From Collimonas sp. PA-H2 (GTDB lineage Bacteria > Pseudomonadota > Gammaproteobacteria > Burkholderiales > Burkholderiaceae_D), in assembly GCF_002564105.1 (NCBI RefSeq), contig NZ_PDBX01000001.1, positions 434,001 to 498,000 on the forward strand: a DNA stretch of 64,000 nt, in the 5' to 3' direction. Position numbers and translations under genes: made by a program. The notes below the pieces were generated by a model. That model saw nothing but the letters and a program-made list of their open reading frames with translations. It was not told where the DNA came from and searched no databases. Positions 45,715 through 54,022 of the stretch are shown here, one piece after another. Positions within the stretch are counted from its first letter, which is position 1. Every line of letters begins with the position of its first letter.

Positions 45715-48078
45715 TTAGCCTCCTGCAGACATTCCTCCAGTCACCACGTGGGCGATTTTTCTGTCACGCAAATCTTGACCAACATCATACTTAGGCGTCA
45801 CGACCGTCACCGACGTACTCGACGGCCCGGCATTGAGTTGCGTCGCAGGCGATATTGATGCGATCTCGGGAATATCTGGCATCTTCGCAACAGCAGGCGC
45901 GGTCCGTATATTCGGGACGGCAGAGATATTCGGCACAGCCGGCACTTGCGACGTCACCGCCAGCGAAGGAATGACGCTCTTCGCTTGCATCGCTCGCGCA
46001 TCCTGTGCAAAAAATTCTCCCATGCGCATCTTGTTGCCCATATTTTGATAAGCGGCACCTGCAGAGATCGTCCCGTCACCATACAGGCTTTTGTTGTTCT
46101 TGATTACGGTCTCAATCCGCAAGCGTTCACTATCACTCACCTCCCGACCAGCTATCAGCGCATCGCGAACAGACGTTTCTGGACTATTTTTCACGGCTTT
46201 CAGGATCCGGCCAGCGTCACCATCGCCGAGATTGTGATACGCGTAGACATTCGCTGCGTCGTCATTCCCGCCTAGCTTTCGTCCCTTATCGATATTCTCC
46301 CGGGTAAACTCAGCCAGCATGCCTGCCTGAATTTTCGGATAACTCCGGTATTTCTCCGCATCCTGCTTCGACAATTTCCCGGCGCCATCGACGCCATACT
46401 TGCCACCATACTTATTGATCATATCGGTCCATGTACGATCGAGAAATTGACCGTAGCCATGAGCGCTCGACAACTTCTTACCGTTTTTCTGGGTCGGCGC
46501 GGCATCCTTATTGAAACCACTCTCGAAATGTGCGATCTGCGCCACCACCCCAGGATCAACGCCAGCAGAACTCGCTCCGCTGACTAAATAGTCCTTTGCA
46601 GCGTGCCAGCGCTCATTGACCACACGGCCAATCGGTGCCGCCATCTTGGCAACACGCTCTTGCCCATAATTGGCAGCAGCACCAGCGGCGATCGTCATTG
46701 GTTTGACGACATGCTGGTCGACAGCCTCTACAGCAGAGACAGCCGTATTCTTGACTGCCGTAGCCGCATTGGTAACCTTCGCCTTGACGTCGATCCCGGT
46801 TTTTTCTTTGACGACATCGTTCGCCGCGTTTCCCACCTGAACAGCGAGATCCTTCACCGCATTCGCGGTATTCCTGGCAATCTCAAATTTGTCTCTAAAG
46901 AATCCCGTAATCGCATCCCACTCGTCACTGAATTTTTGAACGCCGGCGTCCCATGTCGCTGCGATTTTGTCGCCAATCTCTTTCCAGTCAAAGGTGGATA
47001 GCCATTCCCCTGTAACTTCACCCAGTTTGTCGCCAATCATGCCGCCAATGACCGCACCGACGGGACCGCCAAGCAGCATCCCCAAACCCCCGCCCAACAG
47101 CGCACCGATACCGCTGCCGGCACCGGCAAAGCGCCCTTTCCTATTTTTTGCCGGCGCTTTGTCGGGATCATCGTTACCGAACATGCTGGCCAGCGCGGAA
47201 CCGCCCGCCAGCAGCGCACCCAGCAATGGCAAGCCTCGGAACAACCCTTTACCGAGCCCGAATAGCCCCTTACCACCCTTGCCTAGCAAATTCCCCAACA
47301 TCCCGAATCCTGGAATTTTTGGCGCCAAACGGCTCAACAATCCTCCTGAGCTAGCGCCGGCAGCGGGCTTCTTCTCAATCGCGGCAAGCTTGCGCAGTTG
47401 TGCCTTACTGAATTCAGTTTCGTCCCGACGCAATCCCCGTAACTCTGCCCAGAGTCGCTTGAACCAAATGACCTTCTTCTTTTCCTCCCCATCGCGGCCA
47501 AGCATCTTGCCGAAACCGCGTCCGACCGGCGTCACGATCGCACTGAGCTCCTTGGCGGCAGCGATGACCGGATCCACATCGGGCGCACGGTCGATGGCAT
47601 TCGACGCCATGGCACCCATCGTGCCAATTTTTCTGGGAGTGACCGAAGGCCCCGCAATACCGCCACCTTTTCCATTACCGTCGTGCGGCCGACTAAGGCT
47701 TCCGTGCGGTGTACCAGGTGCGTTCGCGCGATCCGCGCGGACGAAGCGGCCATTGGCATCGCGGCGCACAGTTGCTGGAAATGCGGCCCGTAGCACATCC
47801 TTGCTGACAACCGCCGTCTTCAGCGATGACATAGGCTGCACAGCCGCCCTGGAGGTAATCTGTACCACCTTCGCAGCCGCGGCGCTTTGACGGCGTGGGA
47901 ATGCAAGAGCTGGGGCTGTACTGCTCTGGGTAGCCCGTTTAGCGGCAGCAGCGCTTGAGGTGAACGCCTGGCGGATGCCACGCACGTCATCCTGAATAGC
48001 CGCCCATAATTTAAGCGCTTCGCTCCAGTCGGCGGGATCGCCCACCAGAAAGCCAAAACGATCGGATTGTATTGCCAT
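45715..48078 (-). CDS. Tape measure protein with lytic transglycosylase domain
   Basis: A 787-residue phage tail protein. The N-terminal 250 residues are basic and helical. A glycine-rich hydrophobic section (LFGLGKGLFRGLPLLGALLAGG, GSGIGALLGGGLGMLLGGPVG) follows, as in tape measures that insert into membranes, and then a helical region. An SLT-type transglycosylase domain with catalytic Glu in IAHFESGF and HGYGQFLDRTW lies at about residues 500-600. It sets tail length and cuts peptidoglycan on entry. It is last in the portal unit and borders the hut cluster. Confidence 0.75.
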   Translation of the reverse strand: MAIQSDRFGFLVGDPADWSEALKLWAAIQDDVRGIRQAFTSSAAAAKRATQSSTAPALAFPRRQSAAAAKVVQITSRAAVQPMSSLKTAVVSKDVLRAAFPATVRRDANGRFVRADRANAPGTPHGSLSRPHDGNGKGGGIAGPSVTPRKIGTMGAMASNAIDRAPDVDPVIAAAKELSAIVTPVGRGFGKMLGRDGEEKKKVIWFKRLWAELRGLRRDETEFSKAQLRKLAAIEKKPAAGASSGGLLSRLAPKIPGFGMLGNLLGKGGKGLFGLGKGLFRGLPLLGALLAGGSALASMFGNDDPDKAPAKNRKGRFAGAGSGIGALLGGGLGMLLGGPVGAVIGGMIGDKLGEVTGEWLSTFDWKEIGDKIAATWDAGVQKFSDEWDAITGFFRDKFEIARNTANAVKDLAVQVGNAANDVVKEKTGIDVKAKVTNAATAVKNTAVSAVEAVDQHVVKPMTIAAGAAANYGQERVAKMAAPIGRVVNERWHAAKDYLVSGASSAGVDPGVVAQIAHFESGFNKDAAPTQKNGKKLSSAHGYGQFLDRTWTDMINKYGGKYGVDGAGKLSKQDAEKYRSYPKIQAGMLAEFTRENIDKGRKLGGNDDAANVYAYHNLGDGDAGRILKAVKNSPETSVRDALIAGREVSDSERLRIETVIKNNKSLYGDGTISAGAAYQNMGNKMRMGEFFAQDARAMQAKSVIPSLAVTSQVPAVPNISAVPNIRTAPAVAKMPDIPEIASISPATQLNAGPSSTSVTVVTPKYDVGQDLRDRKIAHVVTGGMSAGG

Positions 48079-48079
48079 A

Positions 48080-48910
48080 TCAAGCTACCGGAAAAAAGGA
48101 ATCGAACTGCGAGAACGTCATTTGAATTTCTTGCACCGTATCGTCTCGCCGCGACAGGTCAAATTCAATGCTGGCCGGACGCATATACAAAATGCTTTCG
48201 TAGCCTCCGCGATTGCTAGCGTCGGTAATGAACGAATGCAAGATGCGGATCTTGACCAGGTATTCGATGGGTACGCCGACACAGCCGTCCCGCTTGGTCG
48301 CCGCGGCCGCCTTCGATTCAAACCATTTTTTGAGCGTACCCACCGAATCGTCCATGGTCGTGAGTCGCAGATCGACAGATTCCAAGCTATGTACTGAGTC
48401 GATTGAGCCCGATCCCACCCGCACCTTGTCACCAGTAATCGTCCAGGGTGAATAATTTACTTCAGTCGCAAACAAGTTAAACATGCTGGCGCCATCGCCG
48501 GCCATCAGTTTAGACACCAGCGATTCCATGCTGGACGGCATCAGATCCGTGACTTCGATCAGAAACAGGTTTTTCTTGGCATACCGGGTTGCTGAGCATT
48601 CATCAAATATCGCCTTGGCTTCCGCCGGCGTGATACCGCCCAAGAGCGGTGTCGGCGTGGCCCAATAGGCCGCCAATGCGGCCAGGCCGTCCACCCGCGG
48701 GAAATAATTCGCAAGTAGCCCCGAATCCAGGACAGAGAGCGCAGCGCCGCCGAGATCGCCACTCAGCAGTTTATTGCCGACACCCAAGCCCGTATTGACT
48801 AGCGCGCCCAAGCGCGGCGGCAGATATTTCTTGGCCTGGCCGATGGCGGCAATGGCGCCCGCGCTCTTCGGCAAGGCAATGCTATTGGCCACGTTGTCAA
48901 ACAGCCCCAA
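48080..48910 (-). CDS. Phage structural protein, TTG start, possibly tube-related
   Basis: A 276-residue protein between portal and tape measure. I place the start at TTG 48910, because GAGGAG lies seven bases upstream and the product then begins MGLFDNVANS, a usual form for phage structural proteins. It overlaps the end of the portal gene by 14 bases. The C-terminal part (YESILYMRPASIEFDLSRRDD) is beta-rich and resembles tube-fold adaptor proteins, but I cannot name a family. Confidence 0.5.
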   Translation of the reverse strand: MGLFDNVANSIALPKSAGAIAAIGQAKKYLPPRLGALVNTGLGVGNKLLSGDLGGAALSVLDSGLLANYFPRVDGLAALAAYWATPTPLLGGITPAEAKAIFDECSATRYAKKNLFLIEVTDLMPSSMESLVSKLMAGDGASMFNLFATEVNYSPWTITGDKVRVGSGSIDSVHSLESVDLRLTTMDDSVGTLKKWFESKAAAATKRDGCVGVPIEYLVKIRILHSFITDASNRGGYESILYMRPASIEFDLSRRDDTVQEIQMTFSQFDSFFPVA

Positions 48911-50435
48911 TGTCGCTCTCCTCGGCAGCTTTAGCGACCATAGCCTTGGCATAGGCGGCGGCCTCATCTTCGTCTAGCAACATCTGCTTCGCCAGGAACA
49001 TGGCGGTCGTCTTCTCATCCAGACCCATCTCTTTGATCTGGGACATGACTTGTGCCAGCATGGCCGCCGAATTCGCCGACTCCAGGCGTGTTCGCTGCTT
49101 CTCGGCTTCCATGGCCGAAATCGAACCGTAGAAATTGATGTTCCAGGGACGCTCTTCTTCTGAAAACACGATCCCGTAGCGGTGCATCGTATGCAGATCG
49201 ATGACGGAATTGAAGAAATCGGACAGCGCGCCACGGATGATGCGGGATTTTTCCGCCACCTGGGCGCTGACACGGAAGAAGCCGCCATCGCCCAAGCCGC
49301 CGGATAGCTGATCGGCAAAGCCCAACATCGACAGATCCACGCCCAGCGCGCCACCCAGCAAGCGCGCATGCATCATTACGTCCTCGATCGACAGTTCGCC
49401 GTTGCGGCCGGAGTCGCCGACCAGCTGGGATAAATTCGTGAGCTGTTTGTCACCGTGGTACGGCAGCACGGTGGTGAATTTCTCCAGTATCGGCTGCCCA
49501 TGCTCAATCGCCCACTGCGCACGCTGCTTGGCCTGCTTCAGCATGGTCATGACGCCCTCGCCGAATTTCTTCTTCTGGTCCGCCGTCATGCCGTCACCAT
49601 TGAATCCCAGGACGCGCTCATCAATGGAATCAGCAAAACGCTGGCCGATCAAGCCAAGCAATGAGGCGTAGAGATGATCGTAGGCTTCTTCGGCCTGGTG
49701 CAGAAAGGAGCCGCCCACCATCGACGGCAGGATCGGCAGTTCATCCAGATCGTCCTCCGACAAGGCCATTTTAATGACCTTGTCCTGCACCGCAAACTGC
49801 GGCACCCACACCAGCCTCGGCATTTTGAGGCGCAGTAGCTGCGTTGTATCTAGCCGCTCAATCGCCTTGGCGCCGGAATAGACCATATATCCCACGGTAC
49901 GATTGCCCTTCTCGTAGGCCTGGACCATGGGTGGCCGGACAATTTCACCGAAATACAATTCACGGATACCGCCGCTATCGACGTAGGGGCGCGCGTAGCT
50001 ATCGCCAAAGGTCGCGCCGTTATAGGCCATGCAATGCGCCATTTGGTTGAGTTTCGGTGTCAGGGCGGCGTCGATCTCATCGACCATCTTGGCGAGTTTG
50101 ATATTTTTGATCGTCTCGGCTTTTTTCTCGATGAAGACCGTGTTGCCCGTTGTCTCATGGCCGCCGAGCGCGGACGTGACGATCAGCGACAGCGCACCGG
50201 ACACAATCGGGTCGCCCTCCATAAACGACCATTTCTGATAAATCTGCGCGCGCATGCGGGCGGCGCGGCGGCCAGTACCCAGAAGAGACTGCGATGCTGC
50301 CCCAAAATCAAAGGCATAGGGATCATCTTTGCCCAGGTCATCCACCTTCTCGACGTTCCCGGAAAACCATTTTTTTGCCGACGTGCCCATTTTGCCGAAG
50401 AGGCCGGGCGCATTCTTCTCAGTGTCTTTTGCCAT
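48897..50435 (-). CDS. Portal protein
   Basis: A 512-residue protein with the features of large-myovirus portals: a wing/stem region with GGHETTGNTVF, DAALTPKLNQMAHCMAYNGATFGDSYARPYV and MPRLVWVPQFAV, a long helical clip region, and a C-terminal helical tail ending with acidic residues. It forms the dodecameric DNA gate of the head. Start 50435 (MAKDTEKN) lies about 21 bases after the predicted start site of promoter P4. A TTG at 50474 would lie upstream of that site and is not favoured. Confidence 0.7.
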   Translation of the reverse strand: MAKDTEKNAPGLFGKMGTSAKKWFSGNVEKVDDLGKDDPYAFDFGAASQSLLGTGRRAARMRAQIYQKWSFMEGDPIVSGALSLIVTSALGGHETTGNTVFIEKKAETIKNIKLAKMVDEIDAALTPKLNQMAHCMAYNGATFGDSYARPYVDSGGIRELYFGEIVRPPMVQAYEKGNRTVGYMVYSGAKAIERLDTTQLLRLKMPRLVWVPQFAVQDKVIKMALSEDDLDELPILPSMVGGSFLHQAEEAYDHLYASLLGLIGQRFADSIDERVLGFNGDGMTADQKKKFGEGVMTMLKQAKQRAQWAIEHGQPILEKFTTVLPYHGDKQLTNLSQLVGDSGRNGELSIEDVMMHARLLGGALGVDLSMLGFADQLSGGLGDGGFFRVSAQVAEKSRIIRGALSDFFNSVIDLHTMHRYGIVFSEEERPWNINFYGSISAMEAEKQRTRLESANSAAMLAQVMSQIKEMGLDEKTTAMFLAKQMLLDEDEAAAYAKAMVAKAAEESDIGAV

Positions 50436-50462
50436 ATCCGCTCTGAATCGTCTGTATTCAGC

Positions 50463-50503
50463 ATTGTCGAGCAAAAAAACTGCTCCACTATTAGGCGGTT
50501 TCC
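50463..50503 (-). promoter_or_regulatory. GGAAAACC promoter P4 (portal unit)
   Basis: The box here is GGAAACCGCC, one A shorter than the others, starting at 50503. GACAAT begins 35 bases downstream at 50468. It is the weakest match of the set but has the same spacing and is correctly placed for the portal start. Confidence 0.55.
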
Positions 50504-50571
50504 ATTACAAGAAATCATGGGAATCATCATTTAATGGCACAATCAATCTGTCAATTATCTAGGACGACATC

Positions 50572-50769
50572 ATGCTTACAACCGTTGATTTGGATGACGC
50601 GCTTCTTGCTCGTGCAAAAGCATTGTGCGGTCTGGAAGAACACAACGCCCTCTTGCAGGAAGCGCTAAACGCGTTAATTCAACGTGAAAGTGCTCGTCTT
50701 CTCGCGCAGCTAGGTGGCAGCGAATCAAAACTGCAGGACATTTCACGTCACAATGATGACATTCATTAG
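50572..50769 (+). CDS. Orphan VapB-like antitoxin
   Basis: A 65-residue protein with the ribbon-helix-helix-type pattern of VapB antitoxins: TTVDLDDALLARAKAL, then NALLQEALNALIQRESARLLAQLGG. AGGA is eight bases before the ATG. No VapC-type PIN toxin follows; the next gene is on the opposite strand 44 bases away. It is the only plus-strand gene in the right half of the phage-like locus besides the response regulator. It may silence an external toxin or be a remnant. Confidence 0.7.
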   Translation: MLTTVDLDDALLARAKALCGLEEHNALLQEALNALIQRESARLLAQLGGSESKLQDISRHNDDIH

Positions 50770-50812
50770 TAGTGGTCAATATCAAGTTGCAATGAATTAA
50801 ATGTGGGGCCAA

Positions 50813-52591
50813 CTACTCAACGTTAGCAGACTGCGGGAACAATTCGCTTTCCGTCATTTCAGGCGATGATTCGGGAATAGAAGGCGAGAAATATTCAACA
50901 GGAATCGGCTCACTCATCGTAGCAGGTTCAGCAGCAATGTCCTGAGCAACCTCCGTCGATACAGAAACCTGTTCGGCTTCAGCTTCGGCAATTATTTGCA
51001 AATCAGCCTCGGGATGGGAATCCGGAACTGCCCCTAGCTGGTCTACGCCTGCCGCTGCTGCCGGTTCCGTGCTCACTGACAAAATTTCGACAACTGAATC
51101 AACTGCTGCGACAGTAGGAGCGACAGGAACAATGTCCGCGGCCGCCGGCGGCAATTTTTCTTCGGAAATTGGATTATTATCGTCCAATACTTCAATGATC
51201 TCCGGTGTCGCGATCTCGTCCGGCACAATTTCACCCGGCTCGATGGAAACAGGATCCGCGATAGGCTCAGGTGGTGTCGTGACTGTTGCGATTGGTTCTG
51301 AGGCGGGTTCCGGAGCTGGCTCAGTGACCGGCGCGGCGACAGGATCAGAGATAGGTGCCGCCGGCGCGGTGCCGATACTATCCGGAACACTGGGTGTAGA
51401 CTCCTTCTCGACGCGCCTGACTGCCAGCTCGCGCTGCAACCGTGCCAAGGTTGCCTCCTTTTCCGTGATCGCTGTCTTCAATGCTTCAATCGCCTGCATG
51501 CGCGCCGAGCGCTTTGCATTGGCACGCTGGAACGTGGCCGAATTTCTCTCGGCCAGGCGCAACAGGCGATTTGCCACCTCGCGCACATTGAGATCGACGC
51601 CGCGCTCAGGCGCAGCAACAATCGTCACGTCCTTCTTATTGAGCATCCATTTCCACGAAATCAGATCGTCCGTTGACGTGATTTTTTGCGGCGTAACATC
51701 GGGATTATGGAAAAAGATGCTGAGCGTCTGCCCGTCCGACAACTCATAGACCACCGCCACATTGGCCGTTCCGCGCTGCTTGAACGGTTCCGTGATTTGC
51801 ATGGCGACCGGCTTGACGGTGCCACCGGTGCGCTCCATGACGTTCTGCATGATCTGCATTTTGCGTTCAAGCTTCGCAAATGGCGTCACCAAAGCATCGA
51901 AGGTATAGACGCCCTCCGCGTCATCCAGAATATCCATCACGCTCAACGGGTCGTACATCAACCCGTCTTCATCGTGGCGCCGAATGTCGTACAGCAGCCC
52001 GTCATAGGTCTTGCCAATGGGAGAATCACCGTCCCACATTACTTTGTGCATATTGTCGTACCCTAAAATTGGAAGCGTCGTCGCGTTGATCGGCTTGGTG
52101 TGATTGCCATGCTTGGCCCACCATTTGAGTTGAGGAATTGAAATCGGAACGATGCCGTCAAGCCCCTGCCAGCCTCGGTGGTAGCTCTCCAGGTAAGCCC
52201 GGGATGCGGATTGCGCATCCGGAAATCCCAGCATGATTTTGTGTTCGTCAAATGCACCGGTCTGCTGATCGACCTGGTTAATCACAAAAGCGACTCTGGA
52301 TTCTGGGTAATAGCCAATGAACACATCAAGCTCGTCGCCATCATTGCCCGTCGTGCCAGCGAAATAGCCGTAATGTGACGACATCCTGTTTTGCCATGGC
52401 CGGCCAGTAGCATCGACACCGCAACGGAACGATCCGCGTGGCTGCTCGATGGCGATTGCCATGCCGTGAAGGGTCGTTCTACCTACTTTGTAGTTACCTG
52501 CCAGTTTCTGCGCCTGAGTGGGCTCTGACAGATTGTTATGCCCCATTGCGCCAAGATGGACATCGGCTTCGATGCGTGTGAATTCGTCCAT
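50813..52591 (-). CDS. Large phage protein with inorganic-pyrophosphatase-like and DarA-like domains
   Basis: A 592-residue protein. Residues 30-150 carry an inorganic-pyrophosphatase-type fold pattern as found in phage polyvalent proteins: KVGRTTLHGMAIAIEQPRG, SSHYGYFAGTTGNDGDELDVFIGYYPE, FDEHKIMLGFPDA. The middle (LSDGQTLSIFF, LNKKDVTIVAAPERG, SATFQRANAK) resembles the 158-residue protein at 31732. A coiled coil and then a long proline/glutamate-rich, probably disordered tail follow. Likely an internal head protein injected with DNA; this is inference. AAGGGGG precedes the ATG and promoter P3 lies just upstream. Confidence 0.55.
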   Translation of the reverse strand: MDEFTRIEADVHLGAMGHNNLSEPTQAQKLAGNYKVGRTTLHGMAIAIEQPRGSFRCGVDATGRPWQNRMSSHYGYFAGTTGNDGDELDVFIGYYPESRVAFVINQVDQQTGAFDEHKIMLGFPDAQSASRAYLESYHRGWQGLDGIVPISIPQLKWWAKHGNHTKPINATTLPILGYDNMHKVMWDGDSPIGKTYDGLLYDIRRHDEDGLMYDPLSVMDILDDAEGVYTFDALVTPFAKLERKMQIMQNVMERTGGTVKPVAMQITEPFKQRGTANVAVVYELSDGQTLSIFFHNPDVTPQKITSTDDLISWKWMLNKKDVTIVAAPERGVDLNVREVANRLLRLAERNSATFQRANAKRSARMQAIEALKTAITEKEATLARLQRELAVRRVEKESTPSVPDSIGTAPAAPISDPVAAPVTEPAPEPASEPIATVTTPPEPIADPVSIEPGEIVPDEIATPEIIEVLDDNNPISEEKLPPAAADIVPVAPTVAAVDSVVEILSVSTEPAAAAGVDQLGAVPDSHPEADLQIIAEAEAEQVSVSTEVAQDIAAEPATMSEPIPVEYFSPSIPESSPEMTESELFPQSANVE

Positions 52592-52612
52592 ATACCCCCT
52601 TCATTGAAGCAA

Positions 52613-52653
52613 ATGATAGGGGTAATGAGAGAGCAATTTTAGGGGTGTTTTCC
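52613..52653 (-). promoter_or_regulatory. GGAAAACC promoter P3 (592-residue gene)
   Basis: The box GGAAAACACCCC starts at 52653 and CCCTATCAT ends the element, with TATCAT beginning 35 bases downstream at 52618. The same CCCTATCAT sequence occurs at the same distance in P1. The predicted leader is about 15 bases and contains the ribosome binding site. Confidence 0.75.
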
Positions 52654-52792
52654 TACAGAGACGACACGGAAAAATGCAGAATTTTATTGAATCAACTTAC
52701 TGTCGTTGTTTTAAATTTCTAATTTTCCAAAACACTCGCAATGTTGCCATTTTGAACTAATATAGTAGTACATCGTATTTGGGATAAATCAC

Positions 52793-53506
52793 ATGAGAAT
52801 TGCCATTCTTGATGACGACCCCTCTCAACTCGACTTTGTTTGTCAAATACTGACCAGCAATGGGCATATTTGCCATCCATTTCAAAGCGGAAAAGAAATA
52901 TTAAAAAAACTGCATCGAGAGAGCTATGATTTGCTGATTTTGGATTGGCAAGTCCCAGATTTGAGTGGCATGGAAGTGCTGCATTGGGTAAGAGATAAGT
53001 TTTCCAAAACACTCCCAGTATTATTCATGACGAGCCGCACCAGTGAAGAAGACATTGTTGAGGGTCTGACTGCCGGGGCCGACGACTACATGACGAAACC
53101 GATTCGGCGCAGCGAACTGATAGCTCGTACCCAAGCATTACTGCGACGCGCATATCCGATTCCAAATTCGAGCAAAAAAATCACATTTAATGATTACCTG
53201 TTCGAGACGGATTATGGTCGCATCACCTTGGCCGGTAAGCCAATTGAAATATATCAAAAGGAGTTTGACATCGCGTTACTATTTTTCTGTAACCTTGGTC
53301 GCCCACTTTCGCGTGCATATATAGTCGAAAAAATATGGTCGCACGATGACGACATTCCTTCACGGACCATAGACACTCACATCTCCCGCATACGAAGTAA
53401 ATTACACTTACGACCAGAAAACGGTTATCGGCTCTCTCCGGTGTATAGCTATGGCTATCGCTTGGAGCAATTGAATTCCCAAGAAGATTTTCTCCAATCC
53501 GCCTAA
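52793..53506 (+). CDS. Orphan OmpR-family response regulator
   Basis: A 237-residue receiver plus winged-helix regulator with an intact acidic pocket (ILDDDP), Asp51 in LILDWQVPDLSG, and switch lysine in YMTKPIR. The recognition region (PSRTIDTHISRIRSKLHLRPENGYR) is almost identical to that of the protein at 34798. It is on the plus strand between two minus-strand units, with no adjacent kinase. Its receiver shares LDW-VPDL-G-LHW-R with the regulator at 18440, whose partner kinase lies at 20452-22773. It is a candidate activator of the GGAAAACC promoters; this is inference. Confidence 0.88.
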   Translation: MRIAILDDDPSQLDFVCQILTSNGHICHPFQSGKEILKKLHRESYDLLILDWQVPDLSGMEVLHWVRDKFSKTLPVLFMTSRTSEEDIVEGLTAGADDYMTKPIRRSELIARTQALLRRAYPIPNSSKKITFNDYLFETDYGRITLAGKPIEIYQKEFDIALLFFCNLGRPLSRAYIVEKIWSHDDDIPSRTIDTHISRIRSKLHLRPENGYRLSPVYSYGYRLEQLNSQEDFLQSA

Positions 53507-53515
53507 CGTGTCGAA

Positions 53516-54022
53516 TTATTCAGCTTTAAATCCGTCGATATACGTCAAATCATCGCGTTTGTGCAGAATGTACTTTCTGCTATACGGTGCGATATTGATG
53601 TCGCCATCGATCGCCACAACTTCATAGGCGATCTTCACATCGGCATGCAGCAGCATGTACAGCACATCCTTGGTCTTCGCCGTAAAGTGCGCGAAATCCC
53701 CCGCCGGCCTCAATGCCTCGATCAACGCGACGATTTGCGGCTCGGCGTTGTCCAACGCGTCCCCGCGGTCAACTACCGTGGATACCTGAAAATTCTCTAC
53801 GATCAACAGCTTGGCGTCCCCCAGCAGTTCCCATTCGACATCCGGCTCATCCGACGAATCCAACACACCGAGGCCGCCCAGCGTTGGCATGCCGCCCATA
53901 CCGCCGTCGGCCTGGCGCAATACCCGCTGCCGGAAAGCGTGACATGGAATGCCATTCGGATGGCGCAACGTGACACTACGCGCTGCCTTGTTGATTTGCA
54001 TTGGTACAGAGTGCAGCATCAT
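53516..54022 (-). CDS. Phage-locus protein, unassigned
   Basis: A 168-residue protein, last in the fibre unit. It has a glycine/methionine-rich loop (GGMGGMPTLGGLG) followed by a beta-rich region. Its ATG overlaps the stop of the SWIM-domain gene (TAATG). No family recognised. Confidence 0.45.
   Translation of the reverse strand: MMLHSVPMQINKAARSVTLRHPNGIPCHAFRQRVLRQADGGMGGMPTLGGLGVLDSSDEPDVEWELLGDAKLLIVENFQVSTVVDRGDALDNAEPQIVALIEALRPAGDFAHFTAKTKDVLYMLLHADVKIAYEVVAIDGDINIAPYSRKYILHKRDDLTYIDGFKAE

Noticed and set aside
47664..47675. GGAAAAGG on the minus strand in the tape measure gene
   Set aside because: No -10 hexamer at 35 bases and it lies deep in coding sequence.
50436..50474. Upstream TTG start for the portal gene
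   Set aside because: It lies upstream of the predicted transcription start of P4 and has no ribosome binding site; the ATG at 50435 is better.
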